Part shown: in pieces, positions 8,453 to 16,700 of the stretch
Numbering within the stretch: the first letter of the stretch is position 1
Layout: each line of letters opens with the position of its first letter
DNA from: Vulcanimicrobiota bacterium
GTDB taxonomy: Bacteria > Vulcanimicrobiota > Vulcanimicrobiia > Vulcanimicrobiales > Vulcanimicrobiaceae
Assembly: GCA_003168375.1 (NCBI GenBank)
Contig: PMSI01000001.1
Span: 620,001-684,000 of the forward strand
Direction: 5' to 3'
Length of the DNA stretch: 64,000 nucleotides
The notes under the pieces: generated by a model
The model's database searches: none
Seen by the model: the letters and a program-made list of their open reading frames with translations, nothing else
What the model was told of the DNA's origin: nothing
Made by a program: the position numbers and the translations under genes

Positions 8453-8529
8453 GCGCGCGCTGCTTCGTCGTCGCCGCCTCGGCCTTCCTCCGCTGTCGAC
8501 CGGGATATTGGCGGCCGGCGCGTAAGGGC

Positions 8530-8925
8530 GTGATCGTGGGACAGCCTGCGGCGAAACTCGGCGACAAGGTCGTCGCGGTGGACATTCACATCATTCAGCC
8601 GCCCGGGCCCGTGCCGCCGCTTCCGGTCCCGCATCCGTTCCTCGGCATGATCGACGGCGGCGTGAGCAGCAACGTGTTCATCAATGGGATGCCGGCGGCG
8701 ACGCTGGGCAGCACGGCGACGAATCTTCCGCCGCACATCCCCATCGGCGGCACGTTCGTGAACCCGCCGACGAACAAAGCCACCATCATCAAAGGCAGCG
8801 CGATCGTGATGATCAACGGCAAGCCCGCCGCGCGCCTGGGCGACACGGCGATCACCTGCAACGACCCCGCGCCGCTCCCGGTCGGTACGGTGGTCGCCGT
8901 CAGCAACGTGCTTATCGGCGGCTGA
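8530..8925 (+). CDS. PAAR-domain spike tip protein
   Basis: A 131-residue protein with repeated beta-hairpin PAAR features: GQPAAKLGD at the start, FINGMPAATLGS in the middle and INGKPAARLGDTAITC near the end. PAAR proteins form the sharp cone on the central spike of contractile systems and can carry cargo. Start GTG 8530 puts the first PAAR strand at residue 2; a second GTG at 8536 is possible. No C-terminal toxin extension is present. It stands apart from, and upstream of, the main eCIS operon. Confidence 0.9.
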   Translation: MIVGQPAAKLGDKVVAVDIHIIQPPGPVPPLPVPHPFLGMIDGGVSSNVFINGMPAATLGSTATNLPPHIPIGGTFVNPPTNKATIIKGSAIVMINGKPAARLGDTAITCNDPAPLPVGTVVAVSNVLIGG

Positions 8926-8928
8926 CAC

Positions 8929-8961
8929 AAAGGGCTCGAACGATGGCCGTCCGAGCCCCTT
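8929..8961. terminator. Bidirectional terminator-like hairpin
   Basis: An inverted repeat (AAGGGCTCG ... CGAGCCCCTT) lies between the convergent stops of the PAAR gene (8925) and the tectonin-like gene (8973). Each arm ends in a short A or T run on its own strand, which suits termination in both directions. Confidence 0.55.
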
Positions 8962-8972
8962 GCTGCCCGGGC

Positions 8973-9767
8973 TTATTTGCCGGCCGGTGCCGCGGCCGGC
9001 TTGAACGCCAGCCAGCTGACCTTGACATTCGCGAAGTACGGGTCCTGTTTCCACGAACCCACGGCGCTCGCAGCGCTACCCACCGCACCGGCAGCGCCGC
9101 CCGACGCACCCGAAGTGCCGGAATCCCAGCGCCAGATATGCCCATCGGCGTCGAGGCCCCACATGCCGCCGGACGCGTCGAACGCGAGCATTTGGAGTTG
9201 CTTGGCACCAAGAGTCTTGTAGTCTTCCCATTGGTTGTAGTTGGGATCCCACTTCATGACATCGGTGCCGCTGACGGCCCAGAGGTTCGGCGTTGCCGCG
9301 GTGTCCCAGGCGATCATCGACAGCACGGTCGGAGGCACCACTTTCGGATCACCCGTCGGCTGGTACAGCGCTGGAGACCATTGGAATCCTTGCCACTGTC
9401 TGATCTGACCATCGGTGCCCACGGCGAACATCATCGGCGACTGGCCGGCGGCTGCAGCGGGGCCGAACGCCAGCATCGTCACGTCGCCGAGCGCATTCAG
9501 CGGGGACCAAGAGCCTGCGTTCCACGCGTCGCCGCTCGGACTCGGACCGGCGTTCTTCCAGTTCACGACGTTGCCTGGAGTTTTCGGGTTGGGCTCGGTC
9601 ACACCCCAGAACGCGTCCTTGCTGAAGGCGATCGAATTCAGCTTTGTCGCGGTCGTCACGTTCTCGAGCTTCGCGAACGACGAATAGTCGGTCTGCCAAA
9701 TCCCTAAGGTTCCATCCTCTTTGAACACGCAATACGCGCCGACCAGCTTGTCACTGACGGTTGCCAC
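8973..9767 (-). CDS. Tectonin-like beta-propeller protein
   Basis: A 264-residue protein made of about six tryptophan-ended blades: DGTLGIWQTD, DAFWGVTEP, TDGQIRQWQG, NLWAVSGTDVMKWD, GMWGLDADGHIWRWD. This is the tectonin/TECPR pattern, a six-bladed propeller that often binds sugars or lipopolysaccharide. No signal peptide is present. A Gly/Ala/Ser-rich linker precedes the last blade and a Pro/Ala tail ends the protein. Lying between PAAR and sheath genes, it may be a receptor-binding or decorating part of the particle, or a secreted lectin cargo. Confidence 0.75.
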   Translation of the reverse strand: MATVSDKLVGAYCVFKEDGTLGIWQTDYSSFAKLENVTTATKLNSIAFSKDAFWGVTEPNPKTPGNVVNWKNAGPSPSGDAWNAGSWSPLNALGDVTMLAFGPAAAAGQSPMMFAVGTDGQIRQWQGFQWSPALYQPTGDPKVVPPTVLSMIAWDTAATPNLWAVSGTDVMKWDPNYNQWEDYKTLGAKQLQMLAFDASGGMWGLDADGHIWRWDSGTSGASGGAAGAVGSAASAVGSWKQDPYFANVKVSWLAFKPAAAPAGK

Positions 9768-10203
9768 TTCTCACACTCCCCCTAGAAGTTCACAGCACGC
9801 TCTCGTTCGAGAACGTGACGACCGCATGGACGACCGATCTTGCGATGCATTCCGAGCGGTCAGGCGCCATTAGCGGGACGGTCGCCCTCCTCCTCGCGCG
9901 GCAAATGCCGCAATTCCGGGCCAACGAACTCGACCGTACGATTGCCTCGGAGAGCCGGAGGAATGGCGCCGAGCCACGACATAGTACCGTCGTCTACCGT
10001 ACCGACCCCGACGAGCCAGCCGCGGACGCGAACATGGTGTATGACGCACCCGGCTTACTCTTCTTGCAACATGAAGTTCCGGTGATCCGCACTGGGGTGT
10101 TTTTCTATGGATTCCGCTTCACAGTAGGCCTCTCGCCGTCGGTCGCGTCCATGCGATCGTGACGACTTCTTGCTCCTTCACAAGACTTCGCTGAGGAGAC
10201 GCT
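9768..10203. other. Upstream region of the eCIS operon, no supported gene
   Basis: About 435 bp between the divergent tectonin-like gene and the sheath gene. One plus-strand frame (9845-10162) is open but has no ribosome binding site or recognised domain, and no clear -35/-10 pair was found. A good ribosome binding site (GAGGAGA) lies just before the sheath start. Confidence 0.5.
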
Positions 10204-12474
10204 ATGCCTGTCACCCCCACCTACCCCGGGGTATACATCCAAGAAGTCGACAGCGGTTCGCGCGTCGTCAGCGGCGTCGCGACGGCGATCACGGCGTTCA
10301 TCGGGCGCGCGCCGCTCGGACCCGCGAACGTGCCGACGACCGTGTTCGACTACGGCGAGTTCCAAAAGCTCTTCGGAGGCCGCACCCGCGATCTGCCGAT
10401 GACGTACGCCGTCGAAGACTTCTTCAACAACGGCGGCTCGGAGGCGATCATCGTGCGCGTCTGCCCCGGCGCCCCGCGCGGCACGCCGTCGACGTTCATG
10501 CTGTCCGATGCGTACAAGCTCACGACGAAGCTGACAGGGCCGATCTCGGAGCAGGTCGTCATGACCGCGGTGGAGAGCACGGACAAGCCCGGCACGTACG
10601 ACATCTCCTTCCTCCTGGGCGGCGCGACCTCGAAGGTCGTCCTCGCGGAGTTGACGAGCGTTCCCCCGGAAGCCGTCGACATGAAGCTCAAGTCGCTCAA
10701 AGACGTCGTCAAAGTCGACTTCAACGGGGAGCCGATCGCGCCCGACGACATGGTGGCGCTCCTCAAAAAGCTTCCCGGTACGTTCAAAGGCGGCTCCGCC
10801 GCGAACTCATTAAACGCGAGGTTCGTGGCGAACTCCGGCGACCCCGCGATTGAGGTGAACACCACGGTCGAAGGTGCGTGGATCGACGATCTCGACCTGT
10901 CGATCGTCCCGAAGGGAAGCGCCGGCGACACCTTCCAGCTCATCGCCGACCACCCGGCATTCCAGAGCCCGTACGTGCGCGAGTTCACGACCTGGGACGA
11001 TCTCGACGCCGTCACGACCGAGACTGGATTCCTGAAGATCGGCCAGAAGCCCAAGCTGCCGGACAAGACGACGATCAGCGGCTGGGTCGGCAAAGGCGTG
11101 CCCCTCACGCGGGTCCCCGACGGTGCAGGATCGGCGGCGTCGATGCTGCAGGTCGGGCCGCTCGTCCTGATGGCATCGAGCCCGGGCGAGTGGGGGAACG
11201 TCATCGGGGTCTCGTTCGACAAGCAGAACATCACCGACGACGCGGCGGCGCGGTTCGTTGATTACGGCATCGACGACTCGACCGACTTCTGGAACGTCAA
11301 CGTCTATTATCCGCTCAAGAAGGGCCAGGTCGCCACCTCACCCGCCGAGACGATCGGACCGGTCTATCTGGGCCCACTCGACGCGCCGTGCCGCATCGAC
11401 CACATGCTCACAATCGAGTCGCAGTATCTCTCCGCGCGGCCTCCGATCGCAGCTGCCTCCGGCCGGGACCTTGCCGGGGCCCGCGTCCTCGATCCCGCCC
11501 AAGTCGGTTTGCCGAAAGGCGACTCACGGCTCGGCATGCTGGGGCAAGGGCAAGACGGCACCACGCTCTCGAGCGACATCATCCTCGGGAACGAGAGCGC
11601 CCGAACGGGACTCTACGCGCTCGAGCTCAGCGACCTCTTCAATACCCTGGTCATCGTCCCGGATCCGCTGCTGAACGGCGACCTCGACATGATCTCGATC
11701 TACGTGGCGGCGGCGCCCTACTGCGCCAAGCGGCGTGCGATCCTGATCGCGGACCCGCTCGACAAGTGGAGCAACTCCGCAACGAAGAGCCAGTTCGATC
11801 GCATCATGCCGACCGATTTCGCCATCAGCGAGATCACCTCGCGGCGCAGCGTGTTCACCTACTTCCCGCGCGTCAAGAAACCGGACCCGGCGCGCGGCAA
11901 CCGCGAGATGACGTTCTCGGCCTCGGGGATCATCGCCGGCATCTTCGCCGGAACCGACCTCCGCCGCGGCGTGTGGAAGGCTCCGGCCGGGATCGAAGCC
12001 GGCATGAACGGCGTCACCAACCTCGAGCACAGGCTGACCGACATGCAGAACGGCGTGCTGAACCAGGTCGGCGTGAACGTCCTGCGCGACTTCCCGATCA
12101 TCGGCAAGGTGGTCTGGGGCTCGCGTACGCTCGCCGGCGCCGACGCGCTCTCCGACGACTACAAGTACCTGCCGGTGCGCCGCCTCACCAACTACGTCGA
12201 AGAGAGCCTCTACCGCGGCACCAAGTTCGCGGTCTTCGAACCGAACGCCGAACCGCTGTGGGCGCAGCTGCGCATGACGGTCGGAACGTTTATGGCGGAT
12301 CTTGCGCGCCAGGGCGCGTTCTACGACTATTTCGTGAACTGCGACAAGTCGACGACGACTCAGTTCGACATCGACCGCGGCCGCGTCAACGTCATCGTCG
12401 GCATGGCGCCGGTGAAGCCGGCTGAGTTCGTCATCCTGACGATCCAGCAGCTCGCGGGCCAGACCGCTTCCTAG
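10204..12474 (+). CDS. Contractile tail sheath protein
   Basis: A 756-residue sheath subunit. The N-terminus has the standard opening (PTYPGVYIQEVDSGSR, then IGRAPLGP), and the C-terminal third holds the conserved sheath fold (NPG-type insert replaced here by long central domain; end motif FVILTIQQLAGQTA). eCIS sheaths are commonly 350-500 residues and often occur in two or three copies; here a single larger copy has about 250 extra residues (about 60-330) probably exposed on the surface. It opens the main operon with a strong GAGGAG site. Confidence 0.92.
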   Translation: MPVTPTYPGVYIQEVDSGSRVVSGVATAITAFIGRAPLGPANVPTTVFDYGEFQKLFGGRTRDLPMTYAVEDFFNNGGSEAIIVRVCPGAPRGTPSTFMLSDAYKLTTKLTGPISEQVVMTAVESTDKPGTYDISFLLGGATSKVVLAELTSVPPEAVDMKLKSLKDVVKVDFNGEPIAPDDMVALLKKLPGTFKGGSAANSLNARFVANSGDPAIEVNTTVEGAWIDDLDLSIVPKGSAGDTFQLIADHPAFQSPYVREFTTWDDLDAVTTETGFLKIGQKPKLPDKTTISGWVGKGVPLTRVPDGAGSAASMLQVGPLVLMASSPGEWGNVIGVSFDKQNITDDAAARFVDYGIDDSTDFWNVNVYYPLKKGQVATSPAETIGPVYLGPLDAPCRIDHMLTIESQYLSARPPIAAASGRDLAGARVLDPAQVGLPKGDSRLGMLGQGQDGTTLSSDIILGNESARTGLYALELSDLFNTLVIVPDPLLNGDLDMISIYVAAAPYCAKRRAILIADPLDKWSNSATKSQFDRIMPTDFAISEITSRRSVFTYFPRVKKPDPARGNREMTFSASGIIAGIFAGTDLRRGVWKAPAGIEAGMNGVTNLEHRLTDMQNGVLNQVGVNVLRDFPIIGKVVWGSRTLAGADALSDDYKYLPVRRLTNYVEESLYRGTKFAVFEPNAEPLWAQLRMTVGTFMADLARQGAFYDYFVNCDKSTTTQFDIDRGRVNVIVGMAPVKPAEFVILTIQQLAGQTAS

Positions 12475-12491
12475 GAACGAAGGAGTAAGAC

Positions 12492-13037
12492 GTGCCAGCA
12501 CCGATCTTCAAGACGAACAGCACCCGCTTCGATCCGTACAAGAACTTCCGGTTCAAGGTCATGATCGACGGCAAGTACGTGATGGCGTGCAATAAGGTCA
12601 GCACCCTCAAGCGCTCGACGAAAGTCGTCGAATTCCGCGCCGGCGGCGACGCCAGCGTGGTGCGCAAGTCGCCCGGCCAGACCTCGTACGACGCCATCAC
12701 GCTCGAGGCGGGCGTTACCCACGACCCGACCTTCGAGACCTGGGCCAACAAAGTCTGGTCCTACTCCCTCTCGGCTACGGACGGCAAGTCGGACGTCTCG
12801 CTCAAGGATTTCCGCAAAGACATCATCATCGAGCTCTACAACGAATCCGGGCAGAAGGTGATGGCGTACAACGTCAAACGCTGCTGGGTCTCGGAGTACC
12901 AGGCGCTGCCCGAGCTCAACGGAACCTCGGGTGACACGGCGATCACCACGATCAAGCTCGAGAACGAGGGCTGGGAGCGCGACACGTCGGTGAACGAGCC
13001 GACCGAGGAATCGTTTACGCAGCCAGCCGCATCGTGA
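12492..13037 (+). CDS. Contractile injection system inner tube protein
   Basis: A 181-residue T4 gp19/Hcp-fold tube subunit. Typical features are the opening RFDPYKNFRFKVMIDGKYVM, the strand STKVVEFRAGGD and LKDFRKDIIIELYNESGQKV, and the conserved end ENEGWERD. Rings of this protein stack to form the hollow tube through which cargo passes. GTG start 12492 follows GAAGGAG. Only one tube gene is seen, whereas AFP/PVC systems have several. It lies 17 bp after the sheath gene, so both are co-expressed. Confidence 0.92.
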   Translation: MPAPIFKTNSTRFDPYKNFRFKVMIDGKYVMACNKVSTLKRSTKVVEFRAGGDASVVRKSPGQTSYDAITLEAGVTHDPTFETWANKVWSYSLSATDGKSDVSLKDFRKDIIIELYNESGQKVMAYNVKRCWVSEYQALPELNGTSGDTAITTIKLENEGWERDTSVNEPTEESFTQPAAS

Positions 13038-13038
13038 C

Positions 13039-13764
13039 GTGCGGGCTCCCTCTGCAGCGGAGCTGATTCGCGTTTGGGAGCTGGGGCAAGGCAGGAAGCT
13101 GTGGTACCGCGCACTCCTGCTCCTCGCCCCGGTCTTTCCGGACAGCGCGTTCCGGGTGCTCGGCGAGATGACGCTGGGCTCACGGAACGCGTATTTGCTT
13201 GCGCTTCGCGAGCAGCTCTTCGGAACGAAGATCGACGCGACCGTGCACTGCCCGTCGTGCGGCGAGTGGATCCAGTTCGCGGTTTCCGTCGACGCGTTCT
13301 TACCTCGGATCCCCGAGCGCGGGCCGTCGGCCTACGAGAAATCGTTCACCTGTCGCGCCGGCGGAACGGACGTCGCGTATCGGCTGTTGTGCTCGTACGA
13401 TCTCGCGGCCGTCTCGCAGCTCGACGACGCCTCGTATGCCGAGGACGCTCTGATGTCGCGTGCGATCGTCGGAGCCGCCGAGGGTTTGCGGCTGACGCCG
13501 CAGACGATCGACGCGGTCGCGGACGCGATCGTCACCGCGGACCCCCTCACCGACATCCGGCTGGGATTCGACTGCGCGGCCTGCGGCCACGAATGGACGT
13601 CTTCCTTCGACATCGCGTCGTTTCTGTGGACTGAAGTCGACGCGGAAGTGCGCCGCTTGTTCGACGACGTCCATCGACTCGGCAGGACGTATGGCTGGTC
13701 GGAGGCCGCGATCCTCACCATGTCGGCGCAGCGGCGCCGTGAATACCTGACGCGCGCGTCGTGA
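13039..13764 (+). CDS. T4 baseplate hub assembly chaperone-like protein with zinc ribbon
   Basis: A 241-residue protein matching the family annotated as T4-type baseplate hub assembly chaperone, usual in this position of eCIS operons. It opens with AELIRVWELGQGRKLWYRAL and ALLLLAPVFPDSA. Two cysteine pairs (CPSC near residue 72 and CAAC near 180) form a likely split zinc ribbon. The ending REYLTRAS is typical of the family. GTG 13039 begins one base after the tube stop. It probably acts during baseplate assembly and may not stay in the particle. Confidence 0.7.
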   Translation: MRAPSAAELIRVWELGQGRKLWYRALLLLAPVFPDSAFRVLGEMTLGSRNAYLLALREQLFGTKIDATVHCPSCGEWIQFAVSVDAFLPRIPERGPSAYEKSFTCRAGGTDVAYRLLCSYDLAAVSQLDDASYAEDALMSRAIVGAAEGLRLTPQTIDAVADAIVTADPLTDIRLGFDCAACGHEWTSSFDIASFLWTEVDAEVRRLFDDVHRLGRTYGWSEAAILTMSAQRRREYLTRAS

Positions 13765-16700
13765 GCGGAGGATCTCTCTGGGCGGTCGCCAGGGCCGCGC
13801 TCGATTCGCCGTCCCAAATCCTTCCGCGTCCGCGATCGCATTTCGAGCCGTTGCCGGAAGCTCGGTTCGGAGAGACGGACTTCGCAAACGACGCAGCCTC
13901 GTGGTCGGAGCTCTACGTCCCGGCGGCGGACCCCGACGAATTCACCGGAGTCGCGAAACTGCTGCGCTCGTTCGGCCTCGATACGCTGCCGCTCGGTGCT
14001 CCTGAACCGCTCGCGGATGAAGAGCTCAACCCGTTCGCCGCGTCGGACGAGTTCGCGCCTGCAGCGCTGGACGATCGCCCGAGCCGCGCGCCTGCGCGAG
14101 CCGCAGCTCTGCCGAAGGCGATCGATGCGCCGACCGCCGCGAATGATGCGACGGAACCGTCCGCGGCGAACGTCGACCGTACCGGAAAACCGCAGTCAAC
14201 GCTGCCCGTGCCCGGCGAGCCGGACCGTTCGGCACGCGTAACGGCCGCCGATCCGCTTCGGATCGACGACGAGGCGCCGGGCAGCGGACCGATCATGGCC
14301 GTGCGCCGTGAAACCGATGTTGACGCACGCCGAGCCCCTGCGCCTGCCGAACGTCCCTCGGCGGAGGCGGCGTCCGAGATCGATCGCGACGAGCGACACG
14401 CGGCGCGGGCGGGCGCTGCGTTCGATGCCTCTTCCGCGGCGCGTTCTACTGGCGAGATTCTTCGCAAGGACGACGAGGCGCGCGACAGCGCGGAAGCGCC
14501 TGCCGAGGTCGATCGAGACGAGCGGGGCGTCGTAGGCCCGGCAGGCGCCGCGGATGACCGCGCAACGAGAGATGATGCAACGCGACGCGACGCGTTCACC
14601 GCCGCGACGCAGGTCGACGTGGCGCACGCTCATCGTGCCGAGCACGAGACGCCGATCTCGCCCCACGTCGATGACCGTTCGGCGCCGGTGACGGCGAGCG
14701 ATCTCCTTCGCATCGACGACGATCCGCAGCGCGGCGACACGATCGTCCCAGTAACCCGCGAGTCGCACGACGCCGGAACGCACGGAGACGTCGCGCATGC
14801 TGCGCTGCTGTCATCGACGGAAGGGAGCACTTCCGCGGCGACGCACGAGGCCGTTCACCCTCATGCCGAGCATGAAAAGCCGATCCCGCACGACATCGAC
14901 GAACGTTCCGCGCCGGTAACGGCCGGCCATCGCCCTCGCATCGACGACGCTCCACAGCGCAGCGACGCGATCGAGCCCGTAGCCCGCGAACCGCACGACG
15001 CCGGAACGCACGGAGAGGTCGAGCCTGCTGCGCTGCCGTCATCGGCGGAAGGGAGCACTTCCGCGGCGACGCACGAGGCCGTTCACACTCCTCATGCCGA
15101 GCATGAAAAGCCGATCCCGCACGACATCGACGAACGTTCCGCGCCGGTAACGGCCGGCCATCGCCCTCGCATCGACGACGCTCCACAGCGCAGCGACGCG
15201 ATCGAGCCCGTAGCCCGCGAACCGCACGACGCCGCAACGCACGGAGAGGTCGAGCCTGCTGCGCTGCCGTCATCGGCGGAAGGGAGCACGCAGCTCGACC
15301 GCACCGAGCAGGGAGCGCGGCCCGCGGCCGCCGCCGATGACCGCGCAACGAGAGATGACGCGTCGCGACACGACGCGTTCATCGCGGCGACGCAGGTCGA
15401 CGCGGCGCACGCTCATCGCGCCGAACGAGATGAGCCGATTCCGCCGCACCACGTCGACGAGCGTTCGGAGTCAGCGACGGCGAGTGATCTCCTTCGCCTC
15501 GACGACGGTCCGCACCGCCGCGACACGATCGAGCCCGTAACCCGCGAACCGCACGACGCCGGAACGCACGGAGACGTCGCGCATGCCGCGCCGTTGTCAT
15601 CGGTGGAAGCGGTCACGCAGGTCGACGGTACCGAGCCGGAAGCGCGGCTGACGGGCTCAGCCGATGACCGCACAACGAGAGATGATACGACGCGGCTCGA
15701 CGCGTTCACCGCGGCGAGGCGGCTCGATGCGTTCTCCGCGGCGACGCACCAGGTCGCTCGCGCTCCTCACGCCGAACACGAGGCGGCGCACGCTCCTGAT
15801 ACCGAGCGTGAGGACCCGATCCCGCCGCACGACGTCGAGGACCGTTCGGCACCGGTGACGGCGGGTGATCTCGTTCGCCTCGACGACGGTCCGCAGCGCC
15901 GCGACACGATCGAGCCCGTAAGCCGCGAACCGCACGAACCAGGCACGCACGGAGACGTCGTTGCACATGCGCTGCCGTCCTCGGCGGAAGGGAGCACGCA
16001 GCTCGACCGCACCCAGCAGGGAGCGCGGCCCGCGGCCGCCGCCGATGACCGCGCAGCGAGAGATGACGCGTCGCGAGACGACGCGTTCACCGCGGCGACG
16101 CAGGTCGACGCGGCGCACGCTCATCGCGCCGAACGAGATGAGCCGATCCCGCCGCACCACGTCGACGACCGTTCGGCACCAGTGACGGTGGGTGATCTCC
16201 TTTGCCTCGACGACGGTCCACAGCGCAGCGACACGATCGAGCCCATAAGCCGCGAACCGCACGACCCAGGCACGCGCGGAGACGTCGTCGCACATGCTGC
16301 GCTGCCGTCATCGACGGAAGGGAGCACGCTCGACCGCACCGAGCAGCGAGCCCGCCCGGCAGGTACACCCGATGACCGCGCAACGAAAGGTGATTCGACG
16401 CGACACGACGCTTTCACCGCGGCGACGCGGCTCGATGCGTTCTCAGCGGCGACGCACGAGGCCGCTCGCGCTCCTCACGCCGAGCACGAGGCCGCGCATG
16501 CTCCTGATACCGAGCGCGAGGACCCGATCCCGCAGCGCCGCGACACGATCGAGCCCGTAAGCCGCGAACCGCACGAACCAGGCACGCACGGAGACGTCGT
16601 CGCACATGCTGCGCTGCCGTCATCGACGGAAGGGAGCACGCTCGACCGCACCGAGCAGCGAGCTCGCCCGGCAGGTACACCCGATGACCGCGCAACGAAA

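Noticed and set aside
9761-10162. A 133-codon frame upstream of the sheath gene
   Set aside because: Its TTG start lies inside the opposing tectonin gene, no ribosome binding site is seen, and no domain is recognised; kept only as part of the intergenic description.
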